From the NCBI GenBank assembly GCA_034190875.2, contig CM067345.1:24058438-24122437 (forward strand): a stretch of DNA of 64,000 nucleotides, read 5' to 3'. The notes beneath the pieces are model-generated. The model did no database searches. It was not told the DNA's origin and saw only the letters and a program-made list of their open reading frames with translations. The position numbers and the translations under genes were made by a program. Shown here one piece after another: positions 48,603-59,500 of the stretch (position 1 is its first letter; each line of letters starts with the position of its first letter). Origin of the DNA: Urechis unicinctus. Lineage: Eukaryota > Annelida > Polychaeta > Xenopneusta > Urechidae.

Positions 48603-51600
48603 CTATTTAGTACAAACCACGCAGCTGATTTCGTTTCCAGCAACATACGGCGGGCATGGCAGTGAACCGCACACAGCTTCCACTTTATACAACAATGCAC
48701 CATTGTCATCTCGAAATCCGGACGATTCCGCGTCCGGCATTTCATCCACGCATATAAACTGGTTCCGGCCTTGATGACTTCTGTGTCCGGCCATGAGATA
48801 ACCGCGGTATTCACGGATCCACCCCGGATAGCAATCACGGCGCCCTGGTATCATCACCATTGATATACTGGATTTGGCACGGCAGACAGAGCAGGGAATA
48901 TCATGATTATATAAGGAGCTGGGACCTCCAGGATTACGACGAAAAGGTTGGTTATTTGTGGAACCTTGATATTCTGCTCCATGGAGTGGGGAATAATTAG
49001 AAAATGCGGTGTCAACGTTTCCCCATTGAGGTTCATTGGAAAGACAAATCAAATTGGCTCCACCTCCATGGACGCTGAATAAACTCCCACCGACGAGACC
49101 TGCAACAAACATACCAAGTATTTCGCGAATACTGCTAAGAGAGAGCCCATGTGCTATTCAAAGCTCCAAGGTTCCACATAATATGCTTCCAGTATCTAAC
49201 ATAAATATTAATGACCCATTTGAACAGCGTAATCTTCTAAATATATTTTCAATGTACTTCCATGAATAATTAAAACAAATTTACACCCACACCCTTGCTA
49301 GAAACAATTGTGATTTATGCGTCAAGAATTGTAAGTTACTCAGTACCAGCTTACCACTATAAACCAACTCAGTATCTGGCCCTGAGCAATTCAACTTGCC
49401 CCAGCGGACATAAGTTGCGCCCCCTGTAAACAGAAGCAAATTATCGACAGTTATCGACGAATTCATAAAATAGTAATGACATTTTCACCTCTGCCCTTAC
49501 CACTGTGTGTTAGGTTGTCCCAATATGTAAATCTATATCACTACTAGAACTCAGGTTTTTCACACTTAATTTAAGTACAACATATAGCGCTTGATATTAT
49601 TCTGAGTGCCTGATTGGGTTCAGATTGCTATCAACTATACACCTTAAAGTGACGGAAGTTTTCGCAAAATGTGATAGGTTTAAACATTGAAACCCCGTAA
49701 AAACTTTTTCGTTTGGGTCCATAAATTGCAATCGGGAAAATAGCGGGGTCGGCAAAATCGACCTTTATCTGAACTTGTTTGTAGGTTGAATGACTCATTG
49801 CGTCTTTGCTGAATTCGCGTTAAATTGAGCAATTAACAAACTTAAGGTTTATGGCATAACATAAATGAAAACAAGGAAGTGCAAGGAAGAAAACTAGCCA
49901 TAGTGAGCTCCACACATTAACGTGACAGGGTTGTTATATCCATCGTCTGACATAAACGGCCAAGAAATGAATCAATCACCTCCGTGGCAGTTGATATTGA
50001 CACAATCCTCAGTTGAGTAGCTTATACTTGTATCGCCAACTCCTCTGCGCTCTCGCTTCAGAAGCCGATTCTCTCCATCCAGCTAAATGCAACAAAACTC
50101 ATTCCAATGAAAGCAGCTGGCGTCATGCTGTACTCATGGACGCCGAAGTGTGTTAGTTGTTTGATTTCCCTTCGTTTAGCCCAATAAAAAAACAACGAAG
50201 AAATATTCCTTATATCCCAGACTTTGAGTTTTTGTAATGTATGGCATAAATTGGATGGAATGGCTCATATATGACTATCTATATTTAAAGAAGCATTTTC
50301 CGGTGATTTTGTGCAATTTGCATTTTGCGTCCATTTATGTGTTGTTGCTACAATGACTCGTTTGTAATCTTCACATGTAACTGGGAACACCAAATCATTG
50401 ATAATCAATCGATTAAGGCGCGCTGAAAACAGCATCCGAACTTTATTTAAAAAAACATTCAAGTGAATAGCGAACTGAACAAGTAACAAATCATGCGCAA
50501 AATTACCATTTTCCGGTATTATCACTCATGCTCCGCCCGTTTTCAGCCTCGGATATTCTACCGTGTACCATATTTCGGTTAAAATTCACGTCCCATCATA
50601 AAAAAGAAATCGAACTTTACAGAGGCCATACACATAGCCGGGGTCACCGATTGGACTCAGAAAAGAATTTCAAAGATTTTTGATGAAATGCACCTTTAAA
50701 ATTAGAGTATGTTGTCATTTGCTTAATGATCTGTGACGTCAACCAGTGTTGAATCCTGTTCCCCAGCTTCTCAAGTAACAAACCATGCTATGTTACCGGT
50801 GCTTTGAATTTACCCCATTGCTAAGAAATACTTTGGTTTAATTTATGCATACAAATAATACACACAAACACACACAGAAAAACATATTAAGATATTGTGA
50901 TCGTCACCTTCAATTAAGGACTATTTCCTTCACAAAATTGAACGATGATACAGGTCTCGGTCATTCCCCTCCTCAGAAAGACAATTTACACCGACAAAGA
51001 TATAATAATTGTGGTGTATTTGTGTTTCGTATGCTGTTTGCAGATTGCACTTGTAAATCTCACTTTCACGCATGTGCCCCGCGCTCACGTGTTGTTGACT
51101 GCCACCATTTTGAATTAAAGTTTAGTATTAAATTACCAGTGTTATTTGCCTTCACGCAACCAGAAACACTACAAATTGGCGACGAGGATGTGTGCTATTC
51201 TCTGCTAAAGTACCCGCCACCATTTCCCACGGATGTTGGATGCTGTCATCGCCTAGGTGAGCCCAGGATCGCCGATGATCCCAGCAGCAACGGTACCGTA
51301 GCAACTTCCCACACATTTTAAAATGAAGGACCATGTCAATATGTCGCTGCCCCCATTCAACCCAGAGCCGCACGACTCGTGTGCGACACGCTGGGACCGC
51401 TGGCTGAAAAGATTTAACAACTTCGTTGTGGCCAAAAATATCACAGACGACAACCGAAAACAGGCCATGTTACTGCACTACGGGGGAGAAGAGGTATTTG
51501 AGATTCATGAAGCACTGTCCGTCGAGGGTCAAACGATCGACTCGTATACAAGCCTCACCGCGAAACTCACAGAATATTTTGCGCCAAAGCGAAATGCCGA

Positions 51601-54600
51601 GTACGAGGTATACCTGTTCCGACAGACGACACAACAGCCTGGTGAGACGCTCGACAAATTCTATGCGCGATTACTGCAAATGTCGAGAAATTGTGACTTT
51701 ACTGATGCTGCCCGCGAGATAAAGTCTCAGATTATCCAGAAGTGTGTTTTATCGAAAATTCGCGATAAGGGACTTCGTGAACCAAATCTATTGCTGTCCG
51801 ACCTGCTACAGTATGGCCGTACACTCGAAGCGACCATGACCCAAGTGAAGTCCATGGGTGGATCGACGGAACACTCCAAGGCTACGCCTGTTGTTCACCG
51901 TGTCGATGCTTGTCCCGGATTGTTCAAGCAACGTTTCAACAATCCGAAACCACATAAACGTGTGCCAAACCAGCCGTCTACGTCAACGGGCCAAGCCAAG
52001 ACTTGCTGTCCTGGTTGTGGCAATGCAAAGGGTCACATGAATCGAGCCAAGCAGTGCCCTGCTTGGGGTAAGCAGTGCGGGAAATGCAGCAAAAACAACC
52101 AATTCGCATCAGTGTGCCGTGGAGGTGCACCAGCCCCGCAGCGTCAACCACCTGCCGCTAACGCTCACGCCCGTACTCACTTTGTGCAAGATGCGTCCGC
52201 AGTTCTGGATAGTTCCGAGTACGCTGTGTTCACTGTCCAGTCTCGCTCACCGCGAGGTCCTTATGTGTGCGAGATCAAACTCAATGGTTTTCCGACCCAG
52301 ATGGAGATAGACACTGGTGCCGCGCTCAGTCTCGTAAGTGCTCAGCAATATGATCGATTACCCCGTTCGGTACCACTCGACACAAGCAACCTACCGAACC
52401 TGAAGACATATTCAGGCGACGTGATCCAGCCATTGGGACGTTGTGTTGTGCATGTCGAACATGAAGGCCAGAATTATGATCTTCCTTTACTTGTCGTCCC
52501 CGGTGATGGTCCAAACTTGCTTGGGAGAGATTGGCTGCAGTGTGTTAGGCTTAACTGGCCTCAACTCCACCGTGTAGAGGCTGCGCCATTCGGCAGTCTT
52601 CCTAAACTCTACCCGCAGTTGTTCTCAAATAAACTTGGTTGTGTGAAAAACGTCTCCGCGAAACTTGTCGTGGATGAGAATGCAACACCGCGATGCTACA
52701 AGCCACGCCCCGTTCCCTACGCGCTCCAAGCGAAGGTCGAAGCGGAGTTGGAACGTCTTAGGTCCGAAGGAGTCATCCGTCCTGTTGAATTTGCCGACTG
52801 GGCTGCGCCCATCGTTCCGGTGCTGAAGTCAAACGGTGACATCAGAATTTGTGGTGACTACAAGCTCACTGTGAACGCCGCCACGAAAGTCGACAAATAT
52901 CCGATTCCGAACATCAAAGACTTGTACGCGAAACTTGCTGGTGGTAAATACTACTCGAAACTCGACTTGAGTCACGCTTATCAACAGGTTCCACTTGATG
53001 AGGGATCCCAGAGACTCACCACCATCACTACCTCAAAAGGTCTATTTGCTTATACGCGTCTGTGCTATGGTGTCTCGTCGGCTCCGGGAATCTTTCAGAG
53101 GATAATGGAGCAGGTTCTTCAAGGGATGCCGATGGTAGCCGTCTACCTCGATGACGTCCTGGTCTCAGGCAATACGTACGAGGAAGCTCGCCGCAATCTC
53201 CATGTAGTGCTGCAGAAGCTTCAGGATGCTGGTCTCACGCTAAAATTGGAAAAATGCCAATTCCTGCAAGACTCGGTCGTATACTTAGGTCACATTCTCG
53301 ACGCTGAAGGAATACGTCCAACTGAGGAGAAGACCGCCGCGATTCAGAACGCGCCTGCACCCACCAACGTGTCTGAGTTGCGTAGTTACCTCGGGATGGT
53401 CAACCATTACCACCCATTTCTGCCTAACGTTAGCGCTGTGCTTGCTCCTGTGCATGAACTTCTCCACAAAGACACTCGTTGGCATTGGGGAAAGCCGCAA
53501 CAGGATGCTTTTGAACGCTCGAAAGCGTTGTTCCGTTCATCGAAACTGCTCGTTCACTACAACCCGAAACTGCCGTTAGTGCTTACATGCGACGCCTCAC
53601 CCTACGGTATTGGAGCAGTCTTATCTCACACTATGCCCGATGGTGTCGACAAACCTGTAGCATTTGCCTCGCGAACTCTGATTCAAGCTGAGAAAAACTA
53701 CGCTCAGGTCGAGCGCGAGAGCCTGGCGATTGTTTACGGTGTTACAAAGTTTCATAAATACCTTTATGGTAGGGACTTTACCATTCTCTCCGACCACAAG
53801 CCGCTGCTGGGTCTGTTGCACGAGCAGAAAGCGATATCACCGACAGCCAGCGCCCGTATTCAGCGTTGGGCCCTGATTTTAGCAAACTACCGATACCACT
53901 TACGCTATCGCCCTGGTTCCCAGATAGCCAACGCAGACGGTCTCAGCAGACTACCCGTCAATACTGGTTTGACGTCCGTGCCAGTCCCTGAAGAGACAAT
54001 TCTAGCCCTCTCAAGTCTCGACAACACTCCAGTTACGGCAAAACTGGTGGCTCAGTGGGTTGCCAAGGACCCCATACTCTCGCTTGTGGCCAAGTACTTG
54101 CGCGAAGGGTGGCCATCTGCCGCCGGAGAGGAGTTAGCGCCGTATTTTCATCGAAGAAATGAACTTTCAATCGAGCAAGGATGCATTTTGTGGGGATCCC
54201 GTGTCGTTATCCCACCCCCAGGCAGAGACACTATTCTTGCCGATCTCCATGAGACACACCCCGGAATAGTCCGGATGAAATCCCTTGCCAGAAGCTATAT
54301 CTGGTGGCCCGGGATGGACAAAGAAATCGAAGCTACCGTACGTTCGTGTCACTCTTGTCAGCAACAAGCTGTCAGCCCACCGAAAGGTAACCTACACCCT
54401 TGGGAGTGGCCGGGAAGGCCCTGGCATCGCCTCCACATTGACTACGCTGGGCCCGTGGAAGGCAAGATGCTGCTAGTAATCGTGGATGCGCACAGCAAGT
54501 TCGTTGAGTGTCATATCGTGCCCTCTGCAAACTCCGCGAACACCATCATCAAGCTACTACAGACGTTTGCTACCCACGGTCTTCCTGCACAACTGGTCAG

Positions 54601-56506
54601 CGATAATGGTACGCCCTTCACCAGCGAAGAATTTGCTCAGTTCTGCAGGAACAATGGCATAAAGCACATCCGCAGTGCGCCATACCATCCCGCCAGCAAC
54701 GGTTTAGCAGAACGTGCAGTCCAAACCGTCAAGAACGGCTTGAGGAAAACAGTCGGTCCCAATCTCGAGACTCGCTTGTACCGTTTCCTCGCAACATATC
54801 GTCTCACACCCCAGACAACTACTGGTGAATCACCCGCAGAGCTACTGCTTAAACGACGCCCGAGGTCTCGGCTTGACCTTCTGTGTCCTGACGTCCAAGG
54901 AAAGGTACTTGCCAAGCAAGCAAGTGGTCTCCGTGATCACGGCGATGAACGCTCGTTCTTCTGTGGCGACGCTGTCTGGTCAATGAACTTTGCAGGCACC
55001 CCTAAATGGTTACCAGGCGTGTTAGAGACTCAAACAGGCCCTGTTTCGTTCACGGTACGACTGTCAGATGGACGCCTATGGAAGCGACACATCGATCACT
55101 TGCGTCAGCGACTGCCGCATGAGCCGCAACCCGAGCCGCTTGATACTGACGAACCAGTTGTTCAACTGCCGCTGCCGCGACCGGACGCCATAGGTAGACA
55201 CATTGTTACAGAATCGTCTGCGAGCCGAGTTCCCGCAAACGCCAAGTCAGTTTCGCCTCCAGCTGCCCTAACGCCTCAACGGAACGTTAGCAATTCGGCA
55301 ACACCACCGCCATCTGAACATACCAGACCACCCGATACTCGTATCACCACCACACCCCGCGAATCGACATCAGCCGCAACTCCATTACGACGATCATCAC
55401 GTGTGATTAAACCACCCGCTAGGTTAAACCTGTGAAATACTGTACAGGGTGTACGCCGAACGCTGCCCTTCTGTGTCTGTACTTTCTGAATTATAAAGAC
55501 ATTTTATGATTCGCCCCGCTCTAAGCTAAATGGGGAGGAATGTGGTGTATTTGTGTTTCGTATGCTGTTTGCAGATTGCACTTGTAAATCTCACTTTCAC
55601 GCATGTGCCCCGCGCTCACGTGTTGTTGACTGCCACCATTTTGAATTAAAGTTTAGTATTAAATTACCAGTGTTATTTGCCTTCACGCAACCAGAAACAC
55701 AACAATAATGTACCGATTACCGAAATTAAATTATCCAGACACCTCGTTGTGAATATTTTTGTGATGCTATTTCTTCTTATACTCTTCGGCCGGGGTTTTC
55801 TTGGGTAGTGGCCTAAGCAGTATACTCAGATGTATCAAGACTTCACTGCGTACTAGATATTTATTTATATATTTATTGACTATGATACCAACACCACGCT
55901 CGTCTCGGATCCTGGTGGTCAGCTACCGCAACTTAGACACTCCTTCTCTTTATACTTCACATCCCATGCCCCCTACTGAGACTACCCCCTGTAATTGGTG
56001 GGCACTTTACTGACCGATTACAACGAGGCTCACATATATCATGTATAAGTGGGGAACTTTTAAGGACACGATGCACAGTTTAAAATTGAGCGGGTTAAAC
56101 CATACAACAGTATCCCTTTCTATATTTTTTGCACTTTCATTGTTCAAAAATTAATGTAGGGTAAAATATGTAAACATGAATAGAAGGTTTTGGTGGAATC
56201 TCGTACCAGGATATAACTGTTCCAACAAGCAATTTGATGTCATACAACAAAATTAAGTAACAGAAATTAATAAATATTGCTCATTGTGAATAATGTTCAA
56301 TAAATGATATAAATATGTGTCTCCGACACTAGCTGATCTCTCCAGCCAGGTTCGTGTATTTTACTTACCTGTTGCTGTTTTTGCCGGATAGACTTGACGG
56401 CCGAATACTGATGCATCATCATGGCGGCCATCAGAGACCAGAGAAGGAGCCCGAATGTGAAGAAAATCACCTCGCGTCTTGTCATCTTGGCAGGAGTAAG
56501 AATCAT
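48603..56506 (-). CDS. type II membrane protein with short-chain-collagen-C4-type ectodomain
   Basis: Four minus-strand exons join in phase: 56485-56369 (39 codons), 50082-49980, 49423-49355 and 49099-48603; 261 residues from the ATG at 56485, or 268 from an equally placed ATG at 56506. Residues 1-4 are basic (MTRR) and 6-24 form a membrane anchor (VIFFTFGLLLWSLMAA), followed by a Gln/Lys-rich stem. KRERRG near residue 48 fits a furin site (R-x-[KR]-R), so the ectodomain may be shed. The ectodomain runs GATYVRWGKLNC, VGGSLFSVHGGGANLICL, HDIPCSVCRA, RDCYPGWIREYRGYLM, CGSLPCPPY, ISCVVCTK. This is the Cys-rich domain annotated in sponge short-chain collagen C4 and in many marine invertebrate proteins; its molecular function is unknown to me. 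No Gly-X-Y collagen repeat is present. A young Ty3/gypsy element lies in intron 1 (50083-56368) in antisense. Confidence 0.85.
49424..49979. other. intron 2 of the C4-like gene
   Basis: A 556-bp intron with no recognisable element. Confidence 0.75.
51010..51173 (+). repeat. left LTR
   Basis: 164 bp, TGTGGTG ... ACA, carrying a TTGAATTAAAG segment and preceded by the target duplication ATAAT. Nearly identical to the right LTR. Confidence 0.95.
51323..55435 (+). CDS. gag-pol polyprotein of the Ty3/gypsy element
   Basis: One 1370-codon frame from an ATG. Approximate order: gag 1-215; Cys/His-rich nucleocapsid segment 227-270 (CPGCGNAKGHMNRAKQC); aspartic protease with DTGA at 330; reverse transcriptase with YLDDVLV at 608; RNase H with TCDASPYGIGA near 757; integrase zinc-binding HETHPG/CHSCQQ from 976; integrase catalytic triad Asp1040, Asp1094 and Glu1130 with the classical 35-residue spacing; Pro-rich tail. 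The gag and pol parts lie in one frame, so no frameshift between them is needed. It has its own codon style, unrelated to the host genes around it. Confidence 0.95.
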   Translation: MKDHVNMSLPPFNPEPHDSCATRWDRWLKRFNNFVVAKNITDDNRKQAMLLHYGGEEVFEIHEALSVEGQTIDSYTSLTAKLTEYFAPKRNAEYEVYLFRQTTQQPGETLDKFYARLLQMSRNCDFTDAAREIKSQIIQKCVLSKIRDKGLREPNLLLSDLLQYGRTLEATMTQVKSMGGSTEHSKATPVVHRVDACPGLFKQRFNNPKPHKRVPNQPSTSTGQAKTCCPGCGNAKGHMNRAKQCPAWGKQCGKCSKNNQFASVCRGGAPAPQRQPPAANAHARTHFVQDASAVLDSSEYAVFTVQSRSPRGPYVCEIKLNGFPTQMEIDTGAALSLVSAQQYDRLPRSVPLDTSNLPNLKTYSGDVIQPLGRCVVHVEHEGQNYDLPLLVVPGDGPNLLGRDWLQCVRLNWPQLHRVEAAPFGSLPKLYPQLFSNKLGCVKNVSAKLVVDENATPRCYKPRPVPYALQAKVEAELERLRSEGVIRPVEFADWAAPIVPVLKSNGDIRICGDYKLTVNAATKVDKYPIPNIKDLYAKLAGGKYYSKLDLSHAYQQVPLDEGSQRLTTITTSKGLFAYTRLCYGVSSAPGIFQRIMEQVLQGMPMVAVYLDDVLVSGNTYEEARRNLHVVLQKLQDAGLTLKLEKCQFLQDSVVYLGHILDAEGIRPTEEKTAAIQNAPAPTNVSELRSYLGMVNHYHPFLPNVSAVLAPVHELLHKDTRWHWGKPQQDAFERSKALFRSSKLLVHYNPKLPLVLTCDASPYGIGAVLSHTMPDGVDKPVAFASRTLIQAEKNYAQVERESLAIVYGVTKFHKYLYGRDFTILSDHKPLLGLLHEQKAISPTASARIQRWALILANYRYHLRYRPGSQIANADGLSRLPVNTGLTSVPVPEETILALSSLDNTPVTAKLVAQWVAKDPILSLVAKYLREGWPSAAGEELAPYFHRRNELSIEQGCILWGSRVVIPPPGRDTILADLHETHPGIVRMKSLARSYIWWPGMDKEIEATVRSCHSCQQQAVSPPKGNLHPWEWPGRPWHRLHIDYAGPVEGKMLLVIVDAHSKFVECHIVPSANSANTIIKLLQTFATHGLPAQLVSDNGTPFTSEEFAQFCRNNGIKHIRSAPYHPASNGLAERAVQTVKNGLRKTVGPNLETRLYRFLATYRLTPQTTTGESPAELLLKRRPRSRLDLLCPDVQGKVLAKQASGLRDHGDERSFFCGDAVWSMNFAGTPKWLPGVLETQTGPVSFTVRLSDGRLWKRHIDHLRQRLPHEPQPEPLDTDEPVVQLPLPRPDAIGRHIVTESSASRVPANAKSVSPPAALTPQRNVSNSATPPPSEHTRPPDTRITTTPRESTSAATPLRRSSRVIKPPARLNL
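55541..55704 (+). repeat. right LTR
   Basis: 164 bp, preceded directly by a polypurine tract and followed by ATAAT. Pairs with 51010-51173. Confidence 0.95.
55710..56368. other. intron 1 of the C4-like gene, part right of the retroelement
   Basis: AT-rich intron sequence between the element and coding exon 1; nothing else recognised. The part left of the element (50083-51004) is likewise without features. Confidence 0.7.
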
Positions 56507-56554
56507 GTTCGTGATCGACAACAAAGAAGTGATCGTGTAGGGATTATTACAGCT

Positions 56555-56562
56555 CTTATATA
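56555..56562 (-). promoter_or_regulatory. TATA box of the C4-like gene
   Basis: TATATAAG on the minus strand, about 50 bp before the first candidate ATG (56506). A start site about 30 bp downstream of it would give a 5' UTR of some 20-45 bp. This supports exon 1 as the true first exon. Confidence 0.55.
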
Positions 56563-59500
56563 CACATCCCAAATGTGGGAAATTTGGATCCGTAAGATGA
56601 TTAGCATATTGCTTGCATGGTTCAATGACAGTATTACCATAGAGCCGACGAGTATCCTGTTACGTTCGATAATATCACTTGTTCGGATAAATGGCATTCT
56701 GATCTCTAATAGATCCGGATTAATTGCGTCTGTACGAACCACACATCCGTTAAGTTGCGTTGTTGGTGGGCCCAGGAGTCTTGTCGCAGAGTGCCGAGGA
56801 AGCCAGTGGTGATGCGAGACAATTCATATGAAATTCTAAACCTTGCTTGTCAAACAATGTATCGGAACATCTGTCTTATATCGAGTTCGCTGATTGACAT
56901 TGTGACACCGGATCATACGATATGTAGGGCATTGGTGCTTTTTTCGTGTGGTAAATTATTGCAATAGCTAATATTTGTTGAAAATGTTGACGTTTTATTC
57001 TCCAGATGGTATGTATAATAGAGAGGGTAAATTTAATTGAATGTGATATTTGTGAGAATGGTAGGTAGGTAGGTAGAATTCTACAACGAATACAGTTATC
57101 CCACAAAGCATAATAAGCGAGTTCGTGATTGCGACTGTGCATGCGTCGATATGCAGTAATGCAGCGTCGTAACACAGCATCCCTGGTCAGGCCAAATGTC
57201 AATTGTGACAATTCTCCATCTCCATCATCAACTCTGCAGTTCATACAATCTCTTTGAATTTAGTCTAGACGTGTCGCTCGGCATTCGCAAAACTTTATGT
57301 GTCGAATATTGGACATAATTGTGCGGGTGCGGTAACTTTAACCACCCCTTTAACGTTGAATTTTCCAAACTGATCATCGGATTAATTTGATCAATCGCAA
57401 AAATGAAGTGACTGGTAAAAAATTGGATAAAGATCGCGTGTGTTCATGGCATTTTTACGACATCAAAACCAAAAGCTACATGCTACCCACCCAGACCTCG
57501 ACCCACACCAGTTGCAACTCTGAATGCTCTGCCCTAAATCACTGGGGACTATGAAACTGATCATGATTTGGGATTACCTATCATGGATATAGCCCCTAAA
57601 GGACCAATGCAAGGGACAATCAAAGAAGAAGATTATTTACCGTACAAGTTCACTTCCTTTCGTTTTTTTCAAACCGCGACCACGCAAAAAATGTTGCAGC
57701 GGCGGCATTTTCATACGTTCAAAATCACTATAAATGTTCAACTGCTGTAGTCAACATTCAACATACCGAAAACTACTTGTTAATCGCAAAGAGAAGAGAT
57801 AGAGAGAGAGAGAGAGAGAAAGAAAGAGAGAGAGACAGTTGATCGCTGTTTACGTTGCTATCCCACCAATGGACTCGAAAGGATTGTCACGATTGACCTT
57901 TGACCTATTTCCCACAGGGCACTTCGCGCGAGATACCGAACTCGCTTATACCATGGGAGTGGTCATGCAGGGCGGATGTGTTAAAAATATCAGCGTCTGA
58001 CCAGGTCCTTCGATAGAATTGCAAATACGCCTTGTGCCAGTCGTGTTGCTTAAGCGTATACATGTAACGCGCGTATTAGGAATTCTCAAAAAGCGCCACT
58101 ATACGCATGGACGCTTATAATTCATACGTGTACACTGTGTTACCCAAAAATAAGCTAAAAGCTCTTCGTTCATAGTGTTATCATATGGTCCAAGTTCCAC
58201 CGCACGATTACGAAGCTACCCAGTGATCATAGTGTTACTCAATGGTCTCACTTGGTCATAATGTTCTCCTCGTGTTACTTCGAGGTCCTAATGTTACCTC
58301 ATGGTCCATCGTTACATTGTGGTCATTATCTTACATCTTACATCTTTATCTTACAGCAGTGTTTCCCAGTGATCATCTCGGTCCCAGAAGGGCTTTCACT
58401 AGCCCATATTTCTGAAGGATCCAGAATCTCGGGGGTTAAATTACCATGGGACACCGCCCAAAAATAGTACCCCATAGACTTTGCTACCTCCTGGTTCGAG
58501 TGTTTTTTTCTCACTTTCAACAGGTGACTCCATACGGTTTTGGTAGTTCTTCGTGGTATCAGTCTTACCAAATGACAAACGGACAGTTGTGGAAGGTGTC
58601 CCTCATGAACTACTTGCTTGTGACACTCTTCTTCAAGCTGTGTCAGGTTTCCTTACCCTGCACAAAACCTTCCCTTATGAAATCGGACTCATTTGCCTAC
58701 TATCTACGTTAGTCACTGTAAACTTAACGGCTGTGATTTAGGATTTATGCCAAGGCCTGATGCGTTAGTCGTGAAGCCCAAGAGAAGTGGATGGCTAATG
58801 GTCTCTTCACAACTATTCTCATATGCTCACCACGTACTGATTCATGTTATGGAATGATTATGATGTCAGGAAATGATGTCTACTGAATCCTATATTTCAC
58901 ATTGGAGATGATATTTCTAACGCTGTTTTATCCTGGAATCCCGAAGAGGATGAAGTAAAATTTCGGCTTCTGAGGAACAGAATTTGAAGGGAATATGGCA
59001 GAGCTCTCTGCGAAGAGATGACGACGATGACAGTTTCATGACGGGGATCACAGGGATTTTGAGTAATGTGAGCTGCATGAACACTTGTCGTACCCATTGC
59101 AATGGTTTTAAGTACGAATCATTTGTTATCTTGTATATTTATTGTTCAAATGTTGTTATCGATGAAATGACCACAATGTCACAGAAACAAGGGCAAGTAT
59201 TGTGTGTTTCGAATAGTTACTCCAAATTGACAGCATCATTTATAAAGGCAGAGGAATGTTGAACTATCACACTAACCTTAGCCTCTTTCTATTGTATCGC
59301 CTTGTGATTTACAGAATGGGAAAATGCAACCTTAATTAGATCACTGTATTTGATGAACACAATTTAAATCTATGATAATCGTGGCAAATGTTGCGAATGC
59401 AAAGAGCGCCAGATGGCGAGAAATGCGAGGGAGGAAGGGTCTAATTACATGCTTCTGTGACGCACAGCCTAAAGCAGCAACGCTTAATCCCCAAGAGCGT

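Larger units (their letters stand above)
51010..55704 (+). mobile_element. Ty3/gypsy LTR retrotransposon, whole-looking and very young
   Basis: A 4695-bp element bounded by 164-bp direct repeats (51010-51173 and 55541-55704) that start TG, end CA and are almost identical. A 5-bp target duplication ATAAT flanks it (51005-51009 and 55705-55709). A putative primer-binding site (TTGGCGACGAGG) follows the left LTR by two bases, and a polypurine tract (TGGGGAGGAA) abuts the right LTR. One long gag-pol frame fills the interior, and no envelope or chromodomain was seen. Protein order PR-RT-RH-IN marks it as Ty3/gypsy; the style is that of the Mag/K02A2.6-like animal lineage (inference). LTR near-identity implies recent insertion. 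It looks whole. It sits inside intron 1 of the C4-like gene, opposite in strand. Confidence 0.95.

Noticed and set aside
48536-49036. Other minus-strand open frames overlapping the last exon of the C4-like gene
   Set aside because: Shadow frames of the well-supported exon 49099-48603.
50845-51321. Plus-strand open frame of 158 codons
   Set aside because: Crosses the left LTR boundary of a recent insertion, so it cannot be an ancestral gene.
58485-58515. Pol III-like B box (GGTTCGAGTG) followed by a T run
   Set aside because: No A box or foldable RNA gene around it; a chance match.
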